Shown here piece by piece: positions 17,371-25,965 of a DNA stretch of 64,000 nt (position 1 is the first letter of the stretch; each line of letters opens with the position of its first letter). Under the pieces are notes generated by a model that saw nothing but the letters and a program-made list of their open reading frames with translations, ran no database searches and was not told the origin of the DNA. The DNA comes from Streptomyces sp. NBC_00377 (lineage in GTDB: Bacteria > Actinomycetota > Actinomycetes > Streptomycetales > Streptomycetaceae). The position numbers and the translations under genes were made by a program. Where the stretch lies: NCBI RefSeq assembly GCF_036075115.1, contig NZ_CP107958.1, forward strand, positions 558,001-622,000. Reading direction: 5' to 3'.

Positions 17371-17541
17371 ATGGTTCCCCTGCTTCTCGTTCTGCTGCTG
17401 GCCCTGATCCTCTTCGGCGCGGGTTTCGCGCTGAAGGCACTCTGGTGGATCGCCGTCATCGTGCTGGTCGTCTGGCTGCTGGGCTTCGTCATGCGCAGCG
17501 CCGACACGGGCGGCCGCAAGGGCCGCTGGTATCGCTGGTAA
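17371..17541 (+). CDS. 56-aa hydrophobic membrane protein
   Basis: Short gene with a clear ribosome binding site (CGGAGG, 9 nt upstream) and a strong hairpin terminator right after the stop. The product begins MVPLLLVLLLALILFGAGFA, has a second hydrophobic stretch (LWWIAVIVLVVWLLGFVM) and ends in a basic, aromatic tail (GRKGRWYRW). Two membrane helices with a short hairpin loop around Lys22 are likely. Proteins of this kind are widespread in Streptomyces and are often stress-induced, but have no known biochemical role. Its start signals and its own terminator make it a confident gene. Confidence 0.82.
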   Translation: MVPLLLVLLLALILFGAGFALKALWWIAVIVLVVWLLGFVMRSADTGGRKGRWYRW

Positions 17542-17559
17542 TCCGCCACGCGCGACACG

Positions 17560-17595
17560 CCTGGGGGCCCCGGAAAGACATCCGGGGCCCCCAGG
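17560..17595 (+). terminator. 15-bp perfect hairpin terminator
   Basis: The arms CCTGGGGGCCCCGGA (17560-17574) and TCCGGGGCCCCCAGG (17581-17595) pair perfectly around a 6-nt loop (AAGACA), 18 bases after the stop of the small membrane protein. No U-tract follows, as is common in Streptomyces. Confidence 0.85.
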
Positions 17596-17741
17596 CATGT
17601 CCCGCCGTCGGAACCGCTCTCCGGACAAATGGTGTAGACACCAACCTCCCGGGCACCCGGCCCCGTGGCTGGGGGCCGGTGGAGCAGCGGAACCTGCACC
17701 TCCAACCACCGGACCCCAGCCGACCCGGCCCGCGGCCCGCG

Positions 17742-17781
17742 CCCGGGGAGTCGCATCCGTGACCGGATGCGACTCCCCGGG
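17742..17781. terminator. 18-bp perfect hairpin
   Basis: The arms CCCGGGGAGTCGCATCCG (17742-17759) and CGGATGCGACTCCCCGGG (17764-17781) pair perfectly around TGAC. The hairpin lies about 200 bp after the small membrane gene and just before a decayed oxidoreductase. It probably marks the end of a lost transcript; the direction cannot be told. Confidence 0.6.
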
Positions 17782-17821
17782 TGAGGCGGGTGAGCCGCCC
17801 TACTGCGGATCCGCCCGGCCG

Positions 17822-18282
17822 GAGGGTCTACGCGCGGCGACCGCGGTCCAGCTCGCGCACGAGGCGGCAGCGCGTCATCGGTACCGGCCGTCCGGCCGAC
17901 CGGGAGACGGTGCTCGCGCTGGGCCCACACGCGTTCCTGGGCCCCGAGACCGATCGGCTCCAGGACGCCGGCCGGTGGGCGTGGCGTCCGACGTGATCGG
18001 CGGTGACATCCTCGACCGCTCTGCCGCACTCGTACGCGCCGGCGGCACACTCGTCACCATCACCCGGCCCCTGCCGTGCGGCCCGCGGACGGCCGGGCGG
18101 TGTTCTTCGTCGTGGAACCCGACCGCGCGCGCCTCGCGGAGCTCGCACGGCGACTGCGTGACGGAAGGCTCGCCGCGCAGATCGGCGAGGTGCGGCCGCT
18201 TGCCGAGGCGGCCGCCGCCTTCGCCTCTCGGCGACGCGTCCCGGGCCGGACCATCGTCCGGGTCGCCGAGGGCCGGGACTGA
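17822..18282 (+). pseudogene. decayed quinone oxidoreductase / zinc-type dehydrogenase
   Basis: The C-terminal half of an MDR-superfamily oxidoreductase can be read across several plus-strand frames. ATAVQLAHEAAAR (from about 17840) shifts near 17875 to VIGTGRPADRETVLALG. That shifts near 17970 to VASDVIGGDILDRSAALVRA and GGTLVTITRP, and then near 18072 to RAVFFVVEPDRARLAEL through AAAFASRRRVPGRTIVRV. At least three frameshifts are needed, and the N-terminal catalytic domain is missing. The match to the normal order of Rossmann strands and the terminal RRxxPGKxVxxV-like motif is good. It is clearly non-functional. Confidence 0.72.
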
Positions 18283-18317
18283 GAGAACGCCGCCGAGAGA
18301 ACCGGCCGATTCTCCCA

Positions 18318-18349
18318 TTTGTGCGCTTTATCCATGATCGCCCTATGCT
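18318..18349 (+). promoter_or_regulatory. possible glpFK promoter
   Basis: TTTGTGCG at about 18318 and TATGCT at 18344-18349, roughly 18 bp apart, resemble -35 and -10 boxes in a local AT-rich dip about 65 bp upstream of glpF. This is a weak call by eye. Confidence 0.3.
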
Positions 18350-18412
18350 GTTCTACGGGAGAGCTCGAGGCAGTCGACGTGCCGGCTCGGTGCCGGCGGG
18401 AAGCGGGCTTCC

Positions 18413-19258
18413 ATGGCTGAGCGATTCAAAAGGTCCGGGCTGGTCGGTGAAGTGTCGGCCGAGTTCGCCGGCACCATGATTCTCATCCTCTTCGGCTGTG
18501 GCGTGGTGGCCCAGGTGGTCGCCGGCGGAGCGCTTACAACGCCACCCGGAGGGCTCGGAAACCACGACAGCATCGCCTGGGCCTGGGGCCTCGGCGTCAC
18601 CCTGGGCGTCTACGTCGCCGCGCGGCTGAGCGGCGCCCACCTCAATCCGGCGGTGACGGTCGCGCTGGCCACCTTCAAGGGCTTCCCCTGGAGCAAGGTG
18701 GCGCCCTACGCGCTGGCCCAGACCGCCGGCGCGTTCGTGGCGGCCCTCATCGTGCGGTGGAACTACACCGAGGCACTGGCGAAGGCCGACCCCGGACACA
18801 CCATCAAGACCCAGGGCGTGTTCTCCACGCTCCCCGCCAACGGCAACCCGAACCTGCCGGTCCACGAGTGGGGCGCGTTCCGTGACCAGATCATCGGCAC
18901 CGCGATCCTGCTCCTGCTGATCCTGGCCGTCACGGACCTGCTGAACACGCCGCCGGGAGCCAATCTGGCCCCGTTCATCGTCGGCCTGATCGTCGTGGCC
19001 ATCGGCATGGCGTGGGGCACCAACGCGGGATACGCGATCAACCCGGCGCGTGACTTCGGGCCCCGGCTGGCCAGCTTCTTCACGGGCTACGGCACAGCAT
19101 GGCGAGATCAGTACGGGAATCTCTACTTCTGGGTGCCGATCGTCGGTCCGCTGATCGGCGGCCTGCTCGGCGCCGGCCTCTACAAGGCCTTCATCGGCCG
19201 GTTCCTGCCGACGGCGGAACCGGAGCCTCCCGGCCGAGTTCCGGCCCCCGAGGAATGA
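18413..19258 (+). CDS. glpF: glycerol uptake facilitator (aquaglyceroporin)
   Basis: MIP-family channel of 281 residues for glycerol diffusion. Both half-helix motifs are present: HLNPAVTVAL and INPARDFGPR. The NPARD form of the second motif is characteristic of glycerol facilitators rather than water-only aquaporins. About six hydrophobic segments are visible. It ends 24 bp before the glycerol kinase gene with a ribosome binding site between them, so the two form an operon for glycerol uptake and trapping. The usual third gene of the Streptomyces gyl operon, glycerol-3-phosphate dehydrogenase, is not present here. Confidence 0.93.
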   Translation: MAERFKRSGLVGEVSAEFAGTMILILFGCGVVAQVVAGGALTTPPGGLGNHDSIAWAWGLGVTLGVYVAARLSGAHLNPAVTVALATFKGFPWSKVAPYALAQTAGAFVAALIVRWNYTEALAKADPGHTIKTQGVFSTLPANGNPNLPVHEWGAFRDQIIGTAILLLLILAVTDLLNTPPGANLAPFIVGLIVVAIGMAWGTNAGYAINPARDFGPRLASFFTGYGTAWRDQYGNLYFWVPIVGPLIGGLLGAGLYKAFIGRFLPTAEPEPPGRVPAPEE

Positions 19259-19282
19259 CACCCACAGCAGAGGCGGCAATCC

Positions 19283-20800
19283 ATGGCTGACTTCGTGGGC
19301 GCGGTGGACCAAGGCACCACCAGCACCCGATTCATGATCTTCGACCACTCCGGCAACGAGGTGGCGAGGCACCAGCTGGAACACGCCCAGATCCTTCCGC
19401 GCTCGGGGTGGGTCGAACACGACCCCGTGGAGATCTGGGAGCGCACCAACTCGGTGATGCAGAACGCGCTGCGCCACGGCAACCTCGCCCCCGAGGACCT
19501 GGCCGCGATCGGCATCACCAACCAGCGGGAGACCACGGTGGTGTGGGATCCGCGCAACGGACGCCCCTACTACAACGCCATCGTCTGGCAGGACACCCGC
19601 ACCGACTCCATCGCGGCGGCCCTGGAACGCTCGGGCCAGGGCGACGTCATCCGCCGCAAGGCGGGGCTGCCCCCGGCGACCTACTTCTCCGGCGGCAAGA
19701 TCCAGTGGATCCTGGAGAACGTCGACGGTGTCCGCGAGGCGGCGGAACAGGGCCACGCCCTCTTCGGCAACACGGACGCCTGGGTTCTGTGGAACCTGAC
19801 CGGCGGTCCCGACGGCGGTATCCACGCCACCGACGTGACCAACGCCAGCCGCACCATGCTGATGGACCTGGAGACCCTCGACTGGGACGACGAGCTGCTG
19901 GGCTTCTTCGACATCCCCCGGCAGATGCTGCCCACCATCAACGCGTCCTCCCACCGCGAGGCGTTCGGCGTGACCCGCACCTCCCGGCCGCTGCGCGCCG
20001 CCATCCCCATCACCGGGGTGCTCGGCGACCAGCAGGCCGCCACGGTGGGGCAGGTCTGCTACGCGCCGGGCGAGGCCAAGAACACCTACGGCACGGGCAA
20101 CTTCCTGGTCCTCAACACCGGTACGGAACTGGTCCGTTCGCAGCACGGTCTGCTCACCACCGTGGCGTACCAGTTCGGCGACAGCCCGGCGATCTACGCC
20201 CTGGAGGGCTCCATCGCCGTCACCGGGTCCGCGGTGCAGTGGCTGCGCGACCAGATGAAGATCATCAAGGACGCGGCGGAGAGCGAGACGCTGGCGCGCA
20301 CCGTCGACGACAACGGCGGGATGTACTTCGTTCCCGCCTTCTCGGGTCTGTTCGCCCCGTACTGGCGCTCCGACGCCCGCGGCGCGATCGTCGGGCTGGC
20401 GCGTTACAACGACAACGGCCACCTGGCCAGGGCCACCCTGGAGGCTATCTGCTACCAGAGCCGCGACGTGGTCGAGGCCATGGAACAGGACTCCGGAGTC
20501 CACCTCGACGTGCTCAAGGTCGACGGCGGCGTCACGGCCAACGACCTGTGCATGCAGATCCAGGCCGACGTCCTCGGCGTACCGGTCAGCCGTCCGGTCG
20601 TCGCCGAGACCACCGCGCTCGGCGCCGCCTATGCGGCGGGTCTGGCCACCGGATTCTGGCGCGACACCGACGAACTGCGCACCCACTGGCAGGAGTCCAA
20701 GCGCTGGGAGCCCCAGTGGTCCGACGACCAGCGCACGGAAGGGTACGCGGGCTGGAAGAAGGCGGTGGAGCGCACGCTCGACTGGGCCCAGGTCGAGTAG
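19283..20800 (+). CDS. glpK: glycerol kinase
   Basis: FGGY-family kinase of 505 residues, the standard length, phosphorylating glycerol at O-3 with ATP. The N-terminal phosphate loop is [16 protein letters not shown]. The glycerol-binding stretches are [12 protein letters not shown] and [13 protein letters not shown], and the ATP-side motif is [12 protein letters not shown] followed by [19 protein letters not shown]. It directly follows glpF and is followed by a 13-bp hairpin terminator, so the operon ends here. Confidence 0.95.
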   Translation: MADFVGAVDQGTTSTRFMIFDHSGNEVARHQLEHAQILPRSGWVEHDPVEIWERTNSVMQNALRHGNLAPEDLAAIGITNQRETTVVWDPRNGRPYYNAIVWQDTRTDSIAAALERSGQGDVIRRKAGLPPATYFSGGKIQWILENVDGVREAAEQGHALFGNTDAWVLWNLTGGPDGGIHATDVTNASRTMLMDLETLDWDDELLGFFDIPRQMLPTINASSHREAFGVTRTSRPLRAAIPITGVLGDQQAATVGQVCYAPGEAKNTYGTGNFLVLNTGTELVRSQHGLLTTVAYQFGDSPAIYALEGSIAVTGSAVQWLRDQMKIIKDAAESETLARTVDDNGGMYFVPAFSGLFAPYWRSDARGAIVGLARYNDNGHLARATLEAICYQSRDVVEAMEQDSGVHLDVLKVDGGVTANDLCMQIQADVLGVPVSRPVVAETTALGAAYAAGLATGFWRDTDELRTHWQESKRWEPQWSDDQRTEGYAGWKKAVERTLDWAQVE

Positions 20801-20816
20801 TCCCCGCGACAGCAGG

Positions 20817-20849
20817 CGAGCGCCGCCCGTGAGCGTCGGGCGGCGCTCG
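20817..20849 (+). terminator. glpK hairpin terminator
   Basis: The arms CGAGCGCCGCCCG (20817-20829) and CGGGCGGCGCTCG (20837-20849) pair perfectly around a 7-nt loop, 17 nt after the glpK stop and before the convergent gene ending at 20897, so it may serve both directions. Confidence 0.85.
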
Positions 20850-20896
20850 TCCGTTGCGCGCCGCCGAACCGCCCGGTCGGCTCCGCCGGGCACTGC

Positions 20897-21733
20897 TCAG
20901 TTCGGCTTCAGGTCCGTGTGCAGCAGGTGGTGGTCCGAGTACGGGGTGGGCCGCACGGCGTGTCCGAGGGGGGTGAGGCCGCGCAGGAAGACGTAGTCGA
21001 ACTTGCTGTGCCAGTCGGTGGTCGGCTCGCAGGCGCCGGCGGACGAGGGACGGCACTGCGGGTCCGTGTCCGTGGCCAGTGCCCACATCGGGGCCAGTTC
21101 GGCAGCTTCCGGCACCGCGTTGAAGTCGCCGAGAACGACGGCTCGGTCGTACCGCGCGACGGCCGCGGCGAGTACGCCGACCTGGCCTGCCCGGACCTCT
21201 TCCTGACGTCGTTCGGCGAGATGGGTGTTGAAGACCCGCACCGGCCTGCCGCCCACCGTGGTGGTGACCGCCATGTACCCGCGGTCCTCGGATCCGCCGT
21301 CGGGATATTCCACATGGACGCGGTCGGTCATCGGGGTCGACGACAGGAGCGCTTCGCCGTAGCCGCCCGGATTCCACGGCGCTCCCCCGCAGCGGCCCCA
21401 GCTCTGCAGAACCGACCCGTACTCGACGTGGTAGACCAGCCCGTAGCGGTTCTCCAGGTGATCCCGGATCTGCTCCACGTCGCGTACGCATGCTTCCTGC
21501 AGGCCGATGACCTGGGGCGCGTACTTCGCGATCTCCGCCGCCCGGTCGACGTCGCTCTCCTTGCAGGGGTTGCAGATGTTCCACGTCATGACCCGGTCGG
21601 GCACGACGTGTTTCACGGCCCCGGCGGGCGGGGGCTTGCCGGAGGAGGCGTCGCTCGGTCCGCCGGGGCCGACGAGCACCAGACAGGCCACGATCACCGC
21701 GCCCACCAGCCACCACGTGCCTCTTCCGAACAC
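20897..21733 (-). CDS. secreted endonuclease/exonuclease/phosphatase family protein
   Basis: EEP-fold metal-dependent hydrolase of 278 residues. The GTG start at 21733 has an excellent ribosome binding site (GAGGAGG, 5 nt upstream). It is followed by a hydrophobic export signal (WWLVGAVIVACLVLVGPGG). The EEP catalytic motifs follow in order: MTWNICNPC, VIGLQEACV, VFNTHLAE, VVLGDFNAVPE and the terminal PYSDHHLL with the catalytic His. Such exported proteins cleave nucleic acids, phosphoinositides or sphingomyelin; which applies here cannot be read from the sequence. It appears monocistronic. Confidence 0.85.
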   Translation of the reverse strand: MFGRGTWWLVGAVIVACLVLVGPGGPSDASSGKPPPAGAVKHVVPDRVMTWNICNPCKESDVDRAAEIAKYAPQVIGLQEACVRDVEQIRDHLENRYGLVYHVEYGSVLQSWGRCGGAPWNPGGYGEALLSSTPMTDRVHVEYPDGGSEDRGYMAVTTTVGGRPVRVFNTHLAERRQEEVRAGQVGVLAAAVARYDRAVVLGDFNAVPEAAELAPMWALATDTDPQCRPSSAGACEPTTDWHSKFDYVFLRGLTPLGHAVRPTPYSDHHLLHTDLKPN

Positions 21734-21862
21734 CGTCGCCTCCTCAGCGTGACGCACAGCGCATCTGACGTCCCTGTGGACGAGGTTATGGGACGAGGGC
21801 GTCGGCAACACGTCAACACCGAAGCGCGCACTGCCCGCCCGGCCGCCCCGGTGGCGGCGGAA

Positions 21863-21898
21863 CCCGGGGCGCCGGCTGTGGAAGGCCGGCGCCCCGGG
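21863..21898 (-). terminator. 14-bp hairpin terminator
   Basis: The arms CCCGGGGCGCCGGC (21863-21876) and GCCGGCGCCCCGGG (21885-21898) pair perfectly around an 8-nt loop, just downstream (leftward) of the peptidase gene ending at 21926. Confidence 0.85.
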
Positions 21899-21925
21899 AC
21901 CGGTGCGCGGGGGCGGTGCGGAACG

Positions 21926-23560
21926 TCAGCCCACGGCGCCGATGCGCTCGACACGCTCGTCCACGCCGTTACGGAGTTCGCTGAGCGTCGTGCCGGGCGG
22001 TGCCGTCTTCGGGGTGGAGGAAGGCGGCTGCGTCTCGTCCGCGCAGGTCGTGCCCGAGGCCGGGACCTTGAGGTCCACCAGGTAGTCGATGACCGCGTCC
22101 GTCGCGCAGGCGCTGCGGCCGAACGCCGTGTGGCCCTCCGCCTGGAAGGTGAGCAGCGAGGCGTTGTCGAGCCGCCGGGACAGCGCCACCGCGTCCTGGT
22201 ACGGGGTGTCCGGGTCGCCGGTGGTGCCGAGGACGAGGATCGGCGCCGAACCCCTCGCCCGGTAGGAGCCGTCGTAGCGGCTGACGTGCTCGCCGGGCCA
22301 CTGGACACAGGCGGTGGCGTGCTGGTGGTCGTAGGTGGGAGGGCCGTACGCCATCGCCGGGCCGAGCAGCGGCGCCGCCTTGGCGTTGGCCGTGACGTTC
22401 CGCTTCAGCAGACGCAGGTCGCTCGGGTAGTCCCGGTCGACGCACTCGACGGCCACGTTCGGGCCCAGGAAGTCGAAGCTGGCCGGGGACGGCGGCCGCA
22501 GCAGGAAGGACGTGTTGTCCCGCAGCTGGGCCTTGCGCAGTGCCGCGCCGAACTCGGGCCAGATGACCTTGCCCTCGTTGATGTTGAACATCAGCCGGTA
22601 GACCAGCGTGTAGCCGTTGGCCCGGCCGCCGTTCGCGGTCGGCACGGGGTTGGCGTCCAGGTCGGCCTTCAGCTTCTCGAACGCCGCGCGCGGGTTGCCG
22701 TCGCCGAACCCGCAGGTGGCCTGATCGGCGGCGCACCAGTCCAGGAAGCGGCTCATCGCGCCGTCCAGCGCCAGGTACTGAGGCCGGTCGTAGGCGTACG
22801 GGCGGTTGGCGTAGTGCACCGGGTCGTACGCGCCGTCGAGGGTCAGCGCCCGCACCCGCTTGGGGAACATGGCGGCGTAGACGGTCCCGATGTAGGACCC
22901 GAACGACCTTCCGTAGTAGGTGAGTTGCTTCTCCCCGAGCGCCTCACGCAGCAGGTCGATGTCCCGGGCGACGTATGCGGTGCCGATGTAGGGCAGGAGG
23001 TCGCCGGAGTTGTCCACGCAGGCCTGGTCGAATTCGGCGGCCTGACGAAGCGCCGGCTCGTAGGCGTCCGGACCGGGCACGCCCTTGGCCTCCGTGACGG
23101 CCCGCGTGTACCGCGCGTCGTCGAAGCAGGTCAGCGGCGAACTGCGGCCGACACCGCGGACGTCGTAGCCGAAGACGTCGAACGAGTCGCGCAGGGCGGC
23201 CGGCAGGTCCGCGTAGTTGTTCCGCACGAAGTCCACACCGGAGTTGCCGGGGCCGCCCGGCTGCATGAAGAGCGTGCCCTTGCGCTTCGTCGGGTCCGCG
23301 GCCTTCTTGCGGACCACCGCGAGGGTGATGGTCTTGCCGTGCGGCGTGCGGTAGTCGAGCGGAACGTCGGCGTTCGCGCACTCGAAGCCGTCCTGGCAGT
23401 CGGTCCAGGCGAGCGAGGGCACGGTCGGCTTGCCGGCCGTCTTCGGTGAGGCCGTCGCCTGGGTCGCCGTCCCCGACACGGCGGCCATGAGCGCGGTGAG
23501 CGCGACTCCGACGGCTGTGAGTCGTCCGAGGCGTCTCGGTATGCGTGGTCGAGTGGTCAT
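21926..23560 (-). CDS. secreted alpha/beta-hydrolase peptidase (SlpD/E, TAP-like)
   Basis: Exported protein of 544 residues resembling the Streptomyces tripeptidyl aminopeptidase and SlpD/SlpE group. It has a signal peptide (RLTAVGVALTALMAAVSGTA), then an alpha/beta-hydrolase core. The oxyanion motif is FMQPGGPGNSG, the nucleophile elbow is YYGRSFGSY, and the C-terminal TAP-like domain carries LVLGTTGDPDTPY (Asp) and GHTAFG (His). The catalytic triad is therefore intact. The ATG at 23560 follows a GGGGGAAGAA ribosome binding site. It probably releases N-terminal tripeptides from extracellular proteins. Confidence 0.9.
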   Translation of the reverse strand: MTTRPRIPRRLGRLTAVGVALTALMAAVSGTATQATASPKTAGKPTVPSLAWTDCQDGFECANADVPLDYRTPHGKTITLAVVRKKAADPTKRKGTLFMQPGGPGNSGVDFVRNNYADLPAALRDSFDVFGYDVRGVGRSSPLTCFDDARYTRAVTEAKGVPGPDAYEPALRQAAEFDQACVDNSGDLLPYIGTAYVARDIDLLREALGEKQLTYYGRSFGSYIGTVYAAMFPKRVRALTLDGAYDPVHYANRPYAYDRPQYLALDGAMSRFLDWCAADQATCGFGDGNPRAAFEKLKADLDANPVPTANGGRANGYTLVYRLMFNINEGKVIWPEFGAALRKAQLRDNTSFLLRPPSPASFDFLGPNVAVECVDRDYPSDLRLLKRNVTANAKAAPLLGPAMAYGPPTYDHQHATACVQWPGEHVSRYDGSYRARGSAPILVLGTTGDPDTPYQDAVALSRRLDNASLLTFQAEGHTAFGRSACATDAVIDYLVDLKVPASGTTCADETQPPSSTPKTAPPGTTLSELRNGVDERVERIGAVG

Positions 23561-24214
23561 GATGTTCTTCCCCCTGGGTCGGTGTGTGGCCGAGCGCACG
23601 CTGCGCAAGGTGAGTTCGGCCAACTGGACAGAGGGGAAAAGAGCGACGACGGTGCCCCGACGGCCGACTATTTCACCGCCGAGTTCGGTCCGCCCACGGC
23701 GTCCGGCCGTTCCACGGACCCGCACACCTGCCCGGTCGTGCCCCCTCTCCCTCGTGGGAACCGGTCCCTTTGCCACCGGAGTTCAGCGCGGCAGGCAGCG
23801 TCCCGCGCCGGCCGGTCCCGATAGGACGGCTTGCGCAACCGCCCCGGGACCGGCTCGACCGTCCGCTCTCGTTGAACGAGCTTCTCTGCTCGGCCAGTTG
23901 CGTGGTAGTCGCCCGATGACCAGGGGCATGCGGAGACCGCCGGTACGCCGCTCGAGTCGAGCACCCCGAGGCGGCCGCCTGCGCCTGTCGTTCGAGACGC
24001 TCGTGCTCGCGGACGAGAGTCGGCGCCCGGTGGTGCACATGCCGGACTGCGACGCCACGGCCACCGCGCTCGACCGTCCCGACAGCGCGCAGGCCGGGAG
24101 CTCTGTGAGCGGTGATCGGCTGACGTTCGCCGGGGGCAGCGTGTTCCCGGCCGGGCGGCGGGCCTACGGTGCGCACGGTCGTCCGGGGTGGGCCGATCGC
24201 CGCCCTGCCGGTGC
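23561..24214. other. gene-poor stretch with regulator remnant
   Basis: About 650 bases between the peptidase promoter and the YqeY-type gene. Apart from the short MmyB-like fragment at 23976-24081 no coding sequence is recognisable; the frames are Arg/Pro-rich shadows. Confidence 0.45.
23976..24081 (+). pseudogene. fragment of MmyB-type regulator C-terminus
   Basis: A short plus-strand stretch reads RLRLSFETLVLADESRRPVV followed by HMPDCDATATALDR. This matches the closing strands of the MmyB ligand domain, compare LNHPSGHGLRLLRETLDL and VVFLPADAATAQAVARL in the intact regulator at 11042. No helix-turn-helix or start precedes it. I infer a remnant of a deleted regulator; the short length keeps confidence low. 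Confidence 0.4.
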
Positions 24215-24577
24215 CTATGCGGTGCCGGGACCGTCGAGAAGGCCCAGCAGCACGGCGGCCTCGGCGCGCAGTCGCGCGGCTCGGTCGGCGTGCGCGGGCG
24301 TGGTCAACTGCGCGGCAGCCTCGAGGCGTTCGGCGACCTCGGCTCGTACGACACCCACCACGTCGGGCTCGCTCAGCTCACGCCGTACCGCTTCGGTGGT
24401 GCCGGCACCGACCGGCGAACACTCCAGCGCCCCACCGCGGAGGTCGGCTTCGTCCACGGCCACCGCCTCGGCGTTGTCCAGGGCGGCGAGGGTCGTGCGA
24501 AGGGCGTTCACCCTGACCTTGTCCCGGGCGCGCATCGCTTCCGGCAGTGCCTGACGCATTCGGAGACGCAAAGACAT
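24215..24577 (-). CDS. GatB/YqeY-domain protein
   Basis: Small helical protein of 120 residues related to the C-terminal tRNA-binding domain of GatB and to YqeY. The start SLRLRMRQALPEAMRARDKV plus VNALRTTLAALDNAEAV is the family hallmark, and the Glu/Arg-rich middle and Ala/Leu-rich end (AARLRAEAAVLLGLL) fit. It is shorter than the usual roughly 150 residues, because the C-terminal part is condensed. It may bind tRNA, but its role is unknown even in well-studied relatives. No operon partner is evident. Confidence 0.75.
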   Translation of the reverse strand: MSLRLRMRQALPEAMRARDKVRVNALRTTLAALDNAEAVAVDEADLRGGALECSPVGAGTTEAVRRELSEPDVVGVVRAEVAERLEAAAQLTTPAHADRAARLRAEAAVLLGLLDGPGTA

Positions 24578-24784
24578 GCGGGTGACCCTACGGCGGCGGC
24601 CCCTCGGCCCACAACGCGGCGCAAGCGCGAAACGCCCATGGAGGACGGGGTCGGCGGAGGGTCTCCGGGAAGCCGTCGGCGCGCATACCGGCAGGTGGCT
24701 TCCGGCCCGCCGCGCCACCACCCTCTCCGTGAGCGATGGCTCAGCGGTGCCGTGCGGGCTCGGCGCACGCGGCCGCGCCCGGGG

Positions 24785-25288
24785 TCACGCCCTGCGGGCT
24801 CCCGCGCCGCCGCCGCGTGCGCCGTCCAGGGCGATGCGTGCCGTGATGCGTTTGCCGACCGGTTCCTGCTCGATGAAGAGGCTCTCGGTGACGGCCTTGA
24901 CGATCTCCAGGCCGTGCTGACCGATCCGGCCGGGATCGGTCGTCCTGGCCGCGGGGACGACGGGGTCGCTGTCCCAGACGACGACGTCCACGCCTGTAGT
25001 GGTGATGCGCAGTTCCAGCAGCACGGGGCCGGGGGCGTACTTGAGGGCGTTGGTGACCAGCTCGCTGACCACCAGCTGGGTGATGTCCCTCGCCCGCTCG
25101 GAGACCGACAGGTGATGGTCGGTGCGGGCCTTCTCGAGGAAGGCGATGGCATGGTGCCGGGCATCGGCGATGCAGCCGTCGCCTCCGCCCAAGGCGTAGC
25201 CGGCGCGCATCAGGTGTTCGTCCGGTGCCGTACCGCCGTCACCGTCGGTATGCAGTCCCACGTGTTCGCCCTCACTCCCCCCGTTCAC
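24785..25288 (-). CDS. RsbW-like histidine-kinase-type ATPase
   Basis: Single-domain GHKL ATPase of up to 167 residues. The N box is [21 protein letters not shown], the G1 box is VVWDSDP and the G2 region is [14 protein letters not shown]. Streptomyces carry dozens of such proteins; many are anti-sigma-factor kinases or partners of SpoIIE-type phosphatases. The start is uncertain: the GTG at 25288 has a poor ribosome binding site, whereas the in-frame GTG at 25261 has GAGGG upstream. No sigma factor or anti-anti-sigma gene is adjacent, so its partner is unknown. The next gene on the right is the divergent NRPS. Confidence 0.8.
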   Translation of the reverse strand: MNGGSEGEHVGLHTDGDGGTAPDEHLMRAGYALGGGDGCIADARHHAIAFLEKARTDHHLSVSERARDITQLVVSELVTNALKYAPGPVLLELRITTTGVDVVVWDSDPVVPAARTTDPGRIGQHGLEIVKAVTESLFIEQEPVGKRITARIALDGARGGGAGARRA

Positions 25289-25965
25289 GCGCGCCGGTAC
25301 CCGCGATCCCGCCCTGCATGCATGTCACGCAGGGTGTCGTGCGACACAGCCGTCGGCAGCGGCCCCCGGAGCGCCCGCCGTCCCCGTACGGCGGGATGGC
25401 CGCGCCGCCGACCGGGCAAGCCCAGGCGCAGTCGGTCACGGGGAGGGTGACGGACATCGCGAGGGCCGGCAGGGCCGACCGGGTCCAGGGCGAGGCCCGG
25501 CGTGCGACGGGGGGCGGGCGGAAGCGGCGAACAGGGCTTGAGGCGCGAGCCGGATTCGATGGCCGCCCAGGGCGTTGCCGCGGGGGGCCGGTCCGGCACG
25601 CTTCACCACACGGTGCGCTTCCCTTCGCAGACCAGGCGGGCGACCCCTGCGAAGCTGCCAGACATCCCCCTCGTTCCACACCTGGACCACCCCTCCATGC
25701 TCGCGGGACCGATACCGCGCCCAGCCTTCCACGCGGGTCCGGCACAGCCCGCGGGACGGCGCCGGGCATCGCCTTCGGGGGGCTCCGATCGCCGGGCCCC
25801 GGCCTGCCGCCGCCCCCTGTAACGCCATCCCGTGACTTGAGCGGAAAACGCGTCGGGGAAATCATTTGTAAAGCGTCCGCCCCCTGCGCAAGGACCCACG
25901 CGGCGCGGCACGTTGACGGCATTCCGCGGTGTCCCGACCGCCGTAGCTCCGACCGAGGTGGAGTC
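25289..25965. other. upstream region of the NRPS operon
   Basis: About 680 bases with no supported gene; the NRPS reading frame is open through it but shows no domain similarity before 25990. A local AT-rich patch at 25836-25880 (TTGAGC, then AAATCATTTGTAAAG) is the best place for the NRPS promoter. The ATG at 25966 has GGTGGAG just upstream. Confidence 0.4.

Noticed and set aside
17665..17725. tRNA-like stretch (GGTGGAGCAGCGG flanked by pairing GC arms)
   Set aside because: There is no GTTCGA-type T arm, no consistent acceptor stem and no anticodon loop with correct spacing. It is better explained as a GC-rich stem.
18413..20800. Complete gyl operon with glpD
   Set aside because: Only glpF and glpK are present; a terminator and a convergent unrelated gene follow directly.
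25225..25965. Upstream extension of the NRPS1 reading frame by up to 247 codons
   Set aside because: The extension has no domain similarity and shadow-like composition, and a ribosome binding site precedes the ATG at 25966 just before the C domain.
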